Shown one piece after another: positions 46,848 through 57,814 of a stretch of 64,000 nucleotides of DNA. Numbering within the stretch: position 1 is the first letter of the stretch; each line of letters opens with the position of its first letter. The notes beneath the pieces are model-generated. The model made no database searches. It was not told the DNA's origin and was given only the letters and a program-made list of their open reading frames with translations. Origin of the DNA: Larix kaempferi. Its lineage: Eukaryota > Streptophyta > Pinopsida > Pinales > Pinaceae. The translations under genes and the position numbers were made by a program. The DNA is taken from contig BSBM01000386.1 of NCBI GenBank assembly GCA_027924585.1, forward strand, positions 916,001 through 980,000. Reading direction: 5' to 3'.

Positions 46848-47157
46848 TTGCATGGGTTAGAAGATAGAAATCTGTATCTCCAACGAATGTCTCAGACTGC
46901 ATCGCAGCTAGATGTAGAAAGTATTTATGGCCTATGGGGTGATATATTTTGCATTAAATGGTTTTCAAATTGGTTGAATGTCCCTGTTGTTGTATGGTCA
47001 TTAACAAAGAAAAAAAATATCTTCATTTCAACCCTACATGTTCTTGGTATTATACAACATTATGTTCCATGATCACACACTAGCTGTTGGCCACTTTGAA
47101 CCTTTGATTTCAAACAAATCACTTGGGCCTATCCATTCTATTCTACATCAATGATCG
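46848..47157 (+). pseudogene. OTU-like cysteine protease segment 1
   Basis: YLQRMSQTASQLD, then YGLWGDIFCIKWFSNWLNVP and VVVWS, resemble the central part of OTU proteases (Y..M....WGD..ei.a.s..ln.pi.v). After a frameshift at about 47070 the frame AVGHFEPLISN supplies the usual GHFEP catalytic-His word. The N-terminal Cys region is not seen. Some Helentrons carry an OTU domain, which supports the reading. The identification rests on short motifs. Confidence 0.45.
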
Positions 47158-47346
47158 AAAAACATTGTTATTTCTCTTGCATGAATATCTTTATGAGTTC
47201 CATCATTCAAGATAAATGGTGTTGCAAAAAGGGTTTCAAATGTTTTCCTCAAATGAAGGGCATTGTTGTGACTCTTTATTTTAGTCAATTTCAAAGTTCA
47301 CAAATACCTTTGATAGTGCACAATAGCACAAACGTTTTTCAATTGC

Positions 47347-48288
47347 ATGGCATCAAACGATACAAGAGCGCTTCGTTGTCTAAAATTTTTTTTAGACATA
47401 CAGACAATGCAAGAGAGACAACTTGTTTTTGATTGGGAAACCTTTGTCCTGAATTTGGCGGAGCCTTTTGCATTTGGGCATATAGATAGTGGCAATTTTG
47501 CAATTCAATGGTTGTGTGAGATGTTGGAAATCAACATATTCTTTTGGAACATACATTCATGCAAAATCCAGAATCAGTTTTTCTCAACGAATACATCTTC
47601 CACCACTTTTTTTCTTCTACATCATGAAATCGATAAATGCCATTCACATTTTCATCCATTGTCCCAAACAAGTCTTCAAACACCATTCTCGATCCTGGCA
47701 AATTCCATGTCAAATAGCCTCCCCATCCATGCATTCAAATAGACAAATGGAAACTTGCATCGGTTGAGTCATACAATTGCCATTGCAAAAAACTTGCCCG
47801 TCGACCTATGCAAAGAGCGTTTACACATAGAATCTAACAAAAGACAAAGAACTTGTCCCATGAAAAGAACATCCAAAAAAAATACAAAACTCTCATACAT
47901 GAACTCACATATATCATGTGTGGATGAAAAATGCCTAGATAAAGATTCCAATATGGAGAAACAACTTTTAATTTCACCATTCAAGAACTTTCACTCTATG
48001 AAAAAGGCCATGCGTCTACAAGTGTTTCGAACCTCTCAAAAGGAAAATGAATATGAAAAGGCAAAACAAGCAACTATACAATACTCTAAAACTATTCAAG
48101 ATACCCCTATCCATGCATGTTTTGTTTGTATGCGCTTGTATTTTAAAAAGGATACTCACTATATCAATGAAGACACTTTCTACTCGCTAAAATGTTTGCC
48201 TTGGAATGATATGCCCTCTTTAATTGCATTGCACAAATATATATGCAAATATTGCAAAAATAATATTTCAAATTTGTCGCAACACTAG
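47347..48288 (+). pseudogene. OTU-like segment 2 and Cys-rich region of the Helentron protein
   Basis: The frame is continuous apart from a TAG at 47740-47742. FGHIDSGNFAIQWLCEMLE with NIFFWN parallels segment 1 (WGDIFCIKWFSNWLN, VVVWS), and HSHFHPLSQ parallels its GHFEPL. Downstream lie a Lys/Arg-rich linker and paired cysteines (CFVCMRLYF near 48120, CKYCKNN near 48250), as seen before the LTxxEERL motif in Helitron helicases. A frameshift at about 48275 moves the protein into the next frame. Confidence 0.5.
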
Positions 48289-49018
48289 CTTTCCCTATGT
48301 AGACAAATTGACATCTCTAGAAGAGCGGCTTGTGTCTCCAAGAATTGATTTTGCTCAAATTCGACAACTAGGTTATATACGACCTCGGGTAGGCTTGACA
48401 GGAACAATCATCAATGTACCCTCATCTTTGGACAAAGTTCAAAAACCATTGCCCAAAAACCTAGAAGAGGACATGACAATTGCAGTTATGCTTAAGCGAA
48501 AGTTGGAGTACAAAAATGCTTGTGTATCTGGAAACATTCGCTCGAATATTGTCATGCTAGGATTGAAAAATATTTATGATATGGAACTCTACAAAATGGG
48601 AAATTTTCATGTCATTTCAAATTGGAAAGAGATATTTTGCGAATTGGAAAAGAAAGAGTCGAATGAACTTTCGATTTCAGATTCAAGTAATGGAGATGAA
48701 CCTTTTACAAAGCTTCAACAAAGTGATGAAGATATCTTTGAGCCATGCATGGAATCAATAATAGAGACATTGGTGCATGGATACAGAGAAACCCATCAAA
48801 TTTATGATTTGGCTAGCAAAATCATTGAAATTGCACCTTCCAAAAACTTTCAACCCTTGAGCATTTTCCAGGATGCAGCCATTCCAATGACATATACAAA
48901 TTATTTCAATACCAACAAATATCCCAATGGGAGTTTCAACATGAAAGCATGGACTTTGAATCGCACCTTACAAATTTGTTTTCAAAATAGTCAAAGTGTT
49001 GATAGGTCAAATCTCTAG
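48224..49018 (+). pseudogene. Helentron conserved N-terminal region (DUF6570-like)
   Basis: After the frameshift the protein reads FPYVDKLTSLEERLVSPRI, DFAQIRQLGYIRP, GTIINVPSSLDKVQ, then AVMLKRKLEYKN and NIRSNIVMLGLKN. This order is characteristic of the region preceding Rep in Helentron and Helitron2 proteins (LT..E..LISpRIpF.qIrqL, G.vvNVP, V.LKRrLsYK, vRp..v..AL). It ends at TAG 49016-49018 in the linker before the Rep domain (CLDIYPHRGIERKK follows). Confidence 0.75.
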
Positions 49019-49083
49019 TATTGCTTGGATATCTATCCGCATAGGGGAATTGAAAGGAAAAAAATTGAAATTGAAGATGTCAA

Positions 49084-49790
49084 ATGTCAAGCCAATCTTG
49101 TAAAGATTATGAAATATCCAATTACATTTGTACACTAAAATTCGTTCGAACATCTCCTAACTATTTTGACAACATGAACAAAAATATTTTTCCAATGATT
49201 CACCAATTGGGTCCACCAACTTTTTTTGTAAGTTTTTCAACTGTTGAACATCTTTGGAAACCTTTGTGTGATGCTTTGCAACAAATTGAGAAAAAATATC
49301 TAGAAAGATGCTATGGATTTCCTCCTGATGATGTTATTGATGATTTTATAAGAAAACACCCAGTGGTTTGTGGCAATTACTATAGACACAAAATGAGTGC
49401 ATTCAAGTCCAAGATCTTGAAAAATAATTTCTTCTTTAGGAAGGTGAATGACTATTTCTTTACAACTGAATTTCAACAAAGAGGAAATGAACATGAACAT
49501 GGACTTCTTTAGATTGAAGGTGCACCAGTTTATGGAAAAAACAATAATGATGAAATAACTTCTTTTGTCGTTTGCTACATATCAACAAATTCAACATTGC
49601 TTAAAAAAGACTTGATAAAGATCCAAACTCATCGACATACAAGAACATGTAAAAAACAAAGACACTATGAATGTAGATTCCGATTCCCAATGTTTCCTAT
49701 TGATATTACAATGGTTTTGGATCCTCTTGAGAATCAATCGGATAGCCTAAATGGAAAAAAAAAAACTCCTCTCTTATGCTCTTGAATGTA
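49084..49790 (+). pseudogene. Helitron Rep (HUH endonuclease) domain
   Basis: SPNYFDNMNKNIFPMIHQLG, PPTFFVSFSTVEHLW and TTEFQQRGNEHEHGLL match the Helitron_like_N domain. The last word is the HUH metal-binding motif (His-Glu-His), followed by TAG at 49510-49512 where these proteins have Trp (LLW). The frame continues with IEGAPVYG and, near 49625, KIQTHRHTRTCKKQ and CRFRFPMFP, the expected second Cys/His cluster. It ends at about 49785. The catalytic tyrosines and helicase would lie further on and are not found. Confidence 0.78.
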
Positions 49791-49822
49791 AACAATATCC
49801 AAAAAGCATGTCATTTGACTAT

Positions 49823-50285
49823 TCCAGTAGACCCTGGCGACTCATGTTATGTACTTTACCCAGGTTGCGATGGATATTTTTTTAGTAGGTTCCTACATGG
49901 ACATCATGTTTCCATTGATATGTATACTATCACACAGATTCACTTTGTATTGTTCCATGGATATTTTTTTAGTAGGTTCCTACATGGACATCATGTTTCC
50001 ACTGATATGTATACTGTCACACATATCCACTTTGTATTGGTACATGGATATTTTTATAGTAGGTTCCTACATGGACATCATGTTTCCACTGATATGTATA
50101 CTATCACACATATCCACTTTGTATCGGGTTGAAGACCCTGGGGACTCGTGTTATGTACTTTACTCAAGTTGTGATGGATATTTTTTTAGTAGGTTCCTAC
50201 ATGGACATCATGTTTCCACTAATATGTATATTGTCACACAAATCCAATTTGTATTGGTCCATGGTTGTGTCATTATTATATCATG
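49823..50285. repeat. 87-bp tandem array with a repeated 43-bp head
   Basis: Units starting tggatatttttttagtaggt lie at 49871, 49958, 50045 and 50175. The first three are exactly 87 bp apart. A 43-bp head (agaccctggcgactcatgtt and atgtactttac) precedes unit 1 and recurs before unit 4, so the higher-order structure is head-unit-unit-unit-head-unit. Because 87 is divisible by 3, long open frames run through it; these are by-products. Each unit holds a small stem gtagg-tt-cctac. Confidence 0.9.
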
Positions 50286-50309
50286 GATCTACTTTGTATT
50301 CTTATAGCC

Positions 50310-52039
50310 GTGATCTTTTTAAGTCATTTTAGGTACGAATCCACATTGTATGTCAATGGTCGTATCTCGATTCAATACTGTCATGGATCTGTAATGTATT
50401 AGTCTGAATCCATGCTTAGAGTCAATTTGTTTCGAGCATGGGTATGCCCACCTCATGGATGATATAGATATATTATTTGGTCTTTGATTGCATATTCTTA
50501 CTGACTCTCTTCCAGACACTCCTTTGCACCCATATCTTGGTAAAATGTTTCGACCATCGGATCCCTTCTGAATTCACACTTTAAGGGACACCTGTTACAC
50601 CTCAAAATTTCACATTTATGTTTCTTCCTTGAGTTGTCTATTTTATCACCTTGAAAATGTGATTATTGTGCTTCCTAGATGTGCTCTAGAGGGGAACCTA
50701 AGGCCTATTATAGTCCCTAAACATGTTGGGAAAGAAATCCATCATTAGGAGGTCGAAATCCACTTCAACCAACCATATTTTGGGCCATGTACAAGAATTT
50801 TCGCCCCCTTCTAGTTTTCTAGGGAGCAACAATCTCCCCTTTGTCGCTTTGTGGGCCTCTTTAAGGGAGCGAAAATCTCCTCCAACCACTTTTCCTTAAA
50901 TTGAGGGTCAAGATTTGAGAGGTATTTTTGGAGATTGGATCTACCCTTCGAATCCTCTCCTCCATACCATCCTAAGTATGTAAATCCTCTTATGATCCAT
51001 TATATCCTCTTGTGATCCAAACATTTCTCCATGGTGGTTTGGGTTCCCAAAACCTATAAATGAAGCTCCTTCCTTGAATCCCACACATGAAAATTATGCT
51101 TGGAGATTCCATCCTTATCCTAGCTTGATTCTCAAAAGGTCTGGAAGGGAATCTTGGGGGAAGTGTTGCCACAAGTTAGGTATACCATTGTACATGCTTC
51201 TTTATGGCTTTCCATTAATACAACTTGGCCTATTTCTCCCATATATGTCTTCATTCACATGTATGCTTACTCTTGTTGCATTCAAAGTAAGTAGGTTACT
51301 TTATGCTTAACTTCTATAAGGAAGGTAGTCCTTTGTTTTGTCTATACAGGATATACTCATATTTGGAGCTTTAGACATGAAACCTAAAGGCTGGAGCAAC
51401 GAGGAAAATTGTTAGTAAGGACGTAAGTCATCTACTTTCCCTCACTCTTCTTCCTTCTTGTGTTGTTGCACGCATAAAGCCTAGGTCTAGGAGAAAGTTA
51501 GAGTCCATTTGGTTTGCTTCTTCATTGGATTAGGGATCTAGGGAAACTTCACATGTCCAAGAGGGATTCTACCTATCCTTAGGGAGAATTTCCTACAACA
51601 ACTTCTTCTTCCCTTTTTTCCTTTTCAATCTTTATTCCTTTTCTACTACTTGGTTCTGGATCCGAATCTTCTGAGTCTAATTATGACCCCTCTAAATGAT
51701 GATATTAAGGGGATCCCACCTTTTTGTTCCTAGGAATCTCATATCTTATGTTGGGGCTTTGGTTTTTGACATGAGGGTTTGCTTCTACTACTTCTACCAC
51801 TGGTATGGGATTTTCTAGATGGCTCTCTTCTTCTTCCTACAAGAGAGCCTCGAAATAGTTATGGGGATGGCTGCTTTATAGGATCTCCATGTTTCTGGGG
51901 TTTCCTGCTGCTTTGCCAGGGATTGGGTTTTTCCCTTCTAGCCTATGATTGTGTTGTCCTTGATTTGGGCCATTCTCTCTTTGAAACACCATCCAACGAA
52001 ACTATTGATCGAACTCCTCTTACTGTGGGGATTTTTTCT
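50310..52039. other. mostly noncoding; possible LTR remnant at its left
   Basis: At 50593 the sequence tgttacacctcaaaatttca resembles the start of many plant Ty3 LTRs. A cctataaatgaag TATA box lies at 51052. I cannot find a matching CA end with a 5-bp duplication, so this is only a candidate. From about 51400 to 52039 the minus strand probably holds the diverged tail of the LINE ORF1 described next. No intact gene is seen. Confidence 0.4.
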
Positions 52040-52510
52040 TACAATATTTTGTGAAGTGCCCATATTCATGTTAGATACGACACTTGAAAGGCAATTGTTC
52101 ATAGTCCAACTATTGGATGTGTTCCTAGGAGTCCACCTTAAGTTTAATTGCCTCAATAAGTCCCACTTCAAGATCAACTTCAATGTGTATTTGAGCACGT
52201 GAGTACTTATCCTTTGACTCTGCGCGGTCGATGAACTTGCCAAGGGTTCTCCCTACTGCCTTCATCGAATTATCATTCCAACAATGAATCGAGAGATGAG
52301 GGACATTCCAAAGGAATGTGATCTAGATATGGATCAAAGTTCGGAGTCCACTTGTTGAGGTATAACCCCCTTGGCCCCATGAAATAAGGGCCATTTTTTA
52401 AAATCAAGTTCTAATCTGCCTTTTCTACAAAATGAAAACCATAAAATCCTTTTCCCACAAAGAAGTTTCCCTGATCCCCTTCGATATGAGGCTTCCAGTT
52501 CTTCTAATCC
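52040..52510 (-). pseudogene. LINE ORF1 fragment (DUF4283-like plus zinc knuckle)
   Basis: Read on the minus strand, the fragment aligns along its length with LINE-A ORF1: KNWKPHIEG, NGPYFMGPRGLYLNKW and TPNFDPYLD, then after a 1-nt shift VPHLSIHCWND, RTLGKFIDRAESK, IHIEVDLEVGLIEAIKL and LDYEQLPFKCRI. The last is followed by a stop in place of the second knuckle Cys, then HEYGHFTKYC. At least four nonsense codons are present. No ORF2 follows. It is an old relic of the LINE-A family. Confidence 0.82.
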
Positions 52511-53792
52511 CTGGCCTCCATTGCACTGGGGATTGGTAAAAGGCATACTAACTACCTAATCAAGCTTTTCTCAAACAAGGACAAAAAAAATTTGCGAGGC
52601 CCTTCCACAAGCAATGGAACCTTCAGAATTCCCTACATTCACTCCACAAATTTTCACTGAAGTGCAACCAAATGCTTCTTCCCTTTTGCCTCCAATATCC
52701 TACAAAAATTTTATCCTTCTTGTGAAAATGGAGGGGGGTCTCCCCCCCTGAATCCTCCATTGCGTTCCAACACTGTTAGACACGCTACAAAATCCAAATA
52801 TGAATTACTGCATATCCAACGATGAAAGTTGTACTTCTTTCACCAATCCTTGATGCCTTTCACAAACCACACTTTGTCTTATATGATTCTAATATTTTTG
52901 TGCTTATGTGGTGACATCCAAAGCAATGTTATCTTTCATTCATGCATCCTCCATTTTGACAACCTATTAATATGTCGAAGTCTCCTTGTATTCTCAATAC
53001 TTGATCATACTTTGGGACTTCTCTCTTTGAAACTATTCTCATAGCCTTTGTGAATTTACCATTCTTAGAGCTATATATCAATGATCCTCTCACAATAATC
53101 ATTTCTCTTAGACTCTAAACCATTCTTGTTTTTCAAGCTCATGCCATCCTTGGTATTCTCAAACTGAATATCGCTCTAGTTCCTCTGATGCTCTTGCATC
53201 ATAAAATAGTTTCTACAAATTTAAAAATCTCCTATCATCTCCTCCTTTAGATTTAACAAATGCAGACCATCATTTTATTAACTATTATATAAGGAAGATG
53301 CTTTTTGGCCCTTTTTGAATTCTACTTGATTCTACATCCCTATGAGTAAACTAGGATGACATAGAATATGTTCTTGTGCTAACAATAGTAAGATTATGTG
53401 AATTGCACCACTAGCATTGTTAGGAAAACCAACTAAGAATTTTTATTAAACACGAGGAATGGAATTGGTATTGGATGGAAAGGCCAATGCAACAATCCGA
53501 AATAACATCATTTCCATCTCTTTCCTACTAGATTTAATTGTGGGTGTCGCTAATCAACTATGCATTACTCAAGCCCCTTTCAATGTGGACATTATCATCC
53601 ATGATCTGATAAAAACGCATGAGAAAAAGTGTGTTCCCCTCATCACACATTCTCAAGGATCTTGGATCATAGGCGTTGTAGATGGTCATGATATGGAATC
53701 CATCAAAATGGTTTTGGATGTCACATACAACTACGTTTAGCATTTCATAAATGAAAGGACTTACATGGAAAACTCCTTTGCATTGTCAAGAA
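52511..53792. other. noncoding stretch with one unassigned small ORF
   Basis: No recognisable gene. A 93-codon plus-strand frame at 53459-53740 (ATG start; Ile/Val/His-rich, with PLITHSQGSWIIGVVDGHD) is the only one that looks protein-like. I do not recognise it, and it may be a remnant exon or chance. Confidence 0.4.
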
Positions 53793-55366
53793 TGTTGACA
53801 CAACAAATATGTGTGTCTTTTTCTTGACACCTATCAAATGTATTTCCTTGATAGAGGATAGTACCTCATCTTAGTCACCCTATATGTCAATTAATTACAA
53901 CCAACATACAAAATGCTCAATATAAATTTTCAAACCCAGGGAGGTCATTTATTTCAATGGCAATAAGCACTATCTATGCATAAACAATTTCAGTAGTTGA
54001 TTAAGTAAATGGCGATAACAATCCTACCTATCTGCTCAGCCAAACTCATTCAATAAAGAAAACTAATCTAATTCATACATCTAGGAATTCAAAATGCAAC
54101 TACCTTCCTACAGAAATCAACCCAACAGTTTAATGATCTAAGAATGAAAATAAACTAGATTACTTTTGCAAGAAGTTAAATCCTATAATTATCAAACTAC
54201 AGTATTCAATCTTTACCAAAATGATTCATCCAGTGACTACTCCAACTCAACCATAATCTATCTAATCTATGAATCCAATTTAAGATACAACAACAACCAG
54301 AATTAAAACATAAGATTGAACTCTAACTGATAATCAAGGGAAATCCTAGAAAGCATAAATGACTGAAGGGAATTGGAACTGAGCTCGGTTGTCACAGCTA
54401 TTGAACACACATGCATAATCAAACTAACCTACACAGTCAACTGTCACACCACGCAGTTACAGCTATTCATATGCAGGAGATAAACTACCAAGAAAGAATG
54501 CAATCATAAACTCATTGTTGTAGCTATCAAAAATACACCTAATGCAATTCCACAACACACAACAGGAAATGAATAAATCTAACTATCTAACTAAATCGGC
54601 AATCTCTGTGAGAAGGCGGACCCTGTCCTTCTAATAGGGACGTCGTGAATCACCATGAATTAAGACACAGAAATGGAAGTAACTCTGCTCTTCATTAAAA
54701 GATGGAAATTCACAGTCTCAATCTCTGTTACAGCCCGTACAAGAATTGATGATTAACCAACCCCAAGCATGGAAATCCTCCCCATATTTATAGATACAAA
54801 ATGTAGTTCGTGTTCCACTAATCCCGTGCAGCAATGACTATCTATGATCGACATGTTGCTGAGTCACAGCTAACTGTTACAGCCGCATTGAATGAGGTTG
54901 TTTAATCATAAAAGATGTTGTTATGCTGGAGAGCCATAGATCAACAGATTAGCAATCTGGAAGGCGACCTGTCTGTCGTAGCTACACTCTGTTACAGCAA
55001 TATGTTACAGCTACCTGTTACAACTCACGTGGAGAGATGCATTGTCCCTTGAAAACATGAGGAATCGAGCTAAAAAGAGTAACAGCTGGCACCACGTATG
55101 ATTGCTTCCAAGGCATAGTAGCTGATACACCTGTGCTTTGAGCTTTGACTAAATGAAACCACACAAGTTAGCATAATTCAAAGGCTAGGATCCTGAACTA
55201 TAAAAATCTTAGGCATTTAATTAATTGAAACAATAATGATGTATACCTTGTCAGGATTGCTGATTAATCTAGAAAAAGGCATGTATATGGTTTATAAAGG
55301 TAGAGTGTAACTGGGCAAAATGGTGTAATAGATATGGTCAAAAAGGGGCATTTCCAGGGCCCAACA
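53793..55366 (-). repeat. 3' LTR of the Athila/Tat element (outer end uncertain)
   Basis: The inner boundary at 55366 is firm: on the minus strand the polypurine tract is followed by TGTTGGGCCC. The outer end is provisionally set at 53793, where the plus strand reads tgttgacac, giving a TGTTG/CAACA inverted repeat and a 1574-bp LTR. Other TG positions nearby are possible. A TATA box lies at 54785-54792. The words gttacagct and gtcacagct recur about ten times between 54390 and 55090. Confidence 0.6.
54785..54792 (-). promoter_or_regulatory. TATA box in the 3' LTR
   Basis: On the minus strand the sequence reads ctataaatatggg. It lies about 575 bp into the LTR, a plausible U3/R position. Confidence 0.55.
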
Positions 55367-55380
55367 TCTCCCCCCAACTA
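55367..55380 (-). promoter_or_regulatory. polypurine tract
   Basis: tagttggggggaga on the minus strand directly abuts the LTR start TGTTGGGCCC. Confidence 0.75.
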
Positions 55381-55716
55381 TCCATTTGCATGTCCTCATG
55401 CAACAACCGATTAGTTCAATCCTGACTATGATCCAAGTTCATATTATGCAAGTGAGTTAAAGGAATCAATTTTGACAATCAGCCCTTGGAAATGTTGGTT
55501 CTTGTGTAACAACTTCTCCTTACCCTTAGCAGCTTCGTCTTATATGGAACTCGCCAGATTTTCAATTGTGTTGGTCCGTCTGAAACAATATATTTTCCTT
55601 GTGTCCCCATTCTTAGCATCTTTTCCTGAGTTGTAATTCCAAAAATAAATTTTGAGGGTATCGGTTCTTGTGTAATAGCATCATATTTCTTGATTCCCTT
55701 GGCCTGTTGAGTTGGT

Positions 55717-57672
55717 TCAATGTTTCTGAAAAAATAAGGTTGTGGCCTGGGATAGTTCCTTTGATTGTCTTACTCCTGAGGGTTTCTGTAATGCTAGATC
55801 CACTACTGTAACTTTATGCCCTGCCATATAAAAAATATCTCCACATTTCGGGCATATCAGTTCTGGTTGTCCTTCATTCCCATGAATGGACGATAAAATC
55901 CCCAATTGGTCTGTAGCTTCCACCCTTGAACTCGCATGTTTCCTTGCCTATTTTCGGCATGTCTCTTTCCACTTTTCTAGTTCTACACGAAGCATTTGCA
56001 CCTCCTCTTTTAACAGCTCATTTTCAAACAGAATATTCTCTAATTGCAGGTCTTCTACAGCAGGTTCTTGTGTACCAGCAGGTGGTCGGGGTTTTAAGAT
56101 GGGAATCCCGGTTTCTACCTCAATAAATTAACCTGCTTCTGCTATAGTATCTGTTTTAGTTTTTCTCCTTTTTGCTGGGATGGATGTCTGGCCCTTGCTC
56201 ATTAGCCCTTCTTTTCTCCCCTGGAGCAGAAAAAATTCTATCGCCTTATAGACAAGGCCAAATCCTTTCTTTTGAATTAAAGTCTTTCTTATTTTAGGGG
56301 AGGTTTCCACATTCAGGACTTCTAGATCGCTTTTTGCTACTGCTCTCGCTTGACGTTCCTCCTCTGCTATTGCAGTTTTAACTGCCTCAGTTTCAATTTC
56401 CTCTTCATCTATATCCTCTTCATCCTCCAATCAAACGTCTAGTGTTCCAGTCCTCCCCCCAACTGAATTTGAGGAACTCCAGTCCTCATCCACTAACCTT
56501 ACAGAAAAATCACGGGGTGTTCCCGGACGAACCAGAAATTGCCCCCAGGTCAATTTGTTATGTGTCAGGGCCTGTAAGATTAATAATTTAATTATCCCAT
56601 GATTTGAGAGGGATGATAGGGGGTGTTGATCTCTTTTAGTGTAATAAGCCATGCGTTGCAAGGATCTAAGAAGATAGTATGGCATATTTAACAACTTGCG
56701 ATAACGCAAATGTGATAAGAAGAAAAAATCATAAATGTAGACAACACTGTACCTCCCTTCACATGTGATATATTTCTTTAATAAGAGTGCAACTTGATCC
56801 CAAGGACTTGGAAGAGTCTCCAGCGTTGTACCTCTGCCCCGTGGTCGAACACTCTCTCTTGCCACCAAGAAATCCTCAGTTGCAGTCGGGTGACAGCGTT
56901 TCCGACTAAACCAGCGCTGCTCGATTCTGGGAAGTCCCGTTACCTCTGCCAATATTACCTCTAAAACATCTACCCTTATGCCTCGAACCTCTAAATGAGT
57001 TCTCATCAAATTTCAAGCAAATTCAAGGGTTGTTTCCTCATGAAAACCATTCAAGTGTTGAAAATAATCTGTCCATCCTGCTTCTTGAAAGATAGCAAAG
57101 ACAGCCCTGTTCTCATATAGAGATTCTATTGTTAACGGCTCATACCTCACAGGGATACCCATACCACTGATATTTTTGCAAAATATCATAACAAATACAC
57201 CAGTTACAGTTTCGAACATCAACTGACTGCATGCAGAAACAGTCAATGGATAGTCAAAGTTTGGATTGAGCATTGTTGGAAAGGTGGCACAATTAGTTTT
57301 GAGATAAAACCCATGGCAGGATTATCGCACAAGTCATGTAGAACGACGATCAAATCATAAGTACGAGTAACAGCTTTTATCGTGATTTTGGTTCAGTTGA
57401 TTTGCTGTGGATCGATGATAGGGATAAATAACAAGTATAACCATTATTGCTTGCGATGTCAGTAGATGCCTAATCATGATTATAGTTAGAATCCTTACCT
57501 TCAAAAATTGAATGCTCAAGCCGCCATTCTGCCATGGCATGATATTCACAGTCGCATCTCTGGTAGAATACGTGTGTGCCAAGATGACTTGGACACCGTC
57601 AATCAAATTAATATGTGCATTCATGCTGACAGGTTTCTTGGCAGACTGTGATTCGAGCTGTGGAGTAATCAT
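55717..57672 (-). pseudogene. extra 3' ORF of the Athila/Tat element, function unknown
   Basis: Downstream of pol the minus strand carries a long coding relic. From 57273 to 55717 a single frame persists with in-frame stops near 57010, 56431, 56128 and 55951. Visible parts: a folded domain (TGVFVMIFCKNISG, VILAEVTGLPRIEQRWFSRK, KYITCEGRYSVVYIYDFFFL, NMPYYLLRSLQRMAYY), an acidic block (EDEEDIDEEEIETE), a Lys/Arg-rich stretch and a coiled-coil tail with a CPKCGDIF pair. Upstream pieces (57672-57500 and about 57440-57290) lie in other frames. A GTAAGG donor-like site at 57493-57498 hints at splicing. It resembles the plant-transposon or env-position ORFs of Athila elements, but I cannot assign a function. 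Confidence 0.6.
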
Positions 57673-57814
57673 TCAAATTCAAGCTGGGTCAAACCATTGA
57701 CAACGAGATTGTTCCAAAAGATAGACCATCTAGTGGAGTTGCAGATGATGAATAAGAGGATTGAGCAGAGTTCGGTGAAACATGGCAAATTTCTAGTTGC
57801 AAAAATTTAAAGAA

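Larger units (their letters stand above)
46848..49790 (+). mobile_element. Helentron/Helitron2-like rolling-circle transposon, N-terminal half
   Basis: Over about 2.9 kb the plus strand encodes, in order and in broken frames, OTU-protease-like segments, a Cys-rich plus LTSLEERLVSPRI region typical of animal- and fungal-type Helitron helicases, and a Helitron Rep (HUH) domain. Rolling-circle transposons use the HUH Tyr nuclease to nick DNA and a C-terminal PIF1-type helicase to unwind it. No helicase motifs are found downstream; a tandem array follows instead. Terminal sequences could not be located. Confidence 0.72.

Noticed and set aside
49776-50307. Open frames of 118 and 152 codons across the 87-bp array
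   Set aside because: The period is a multiple of three, so any stop-free unit gives a long frame. The residues simply repeat.
50593-51470. Full LTR starting tgttacacctc
   Set aside because: The start and a TATA box are plausible, but no CA end with a matching 5-bp duplication (acacc) was found. It is mentioned only as a candidate.
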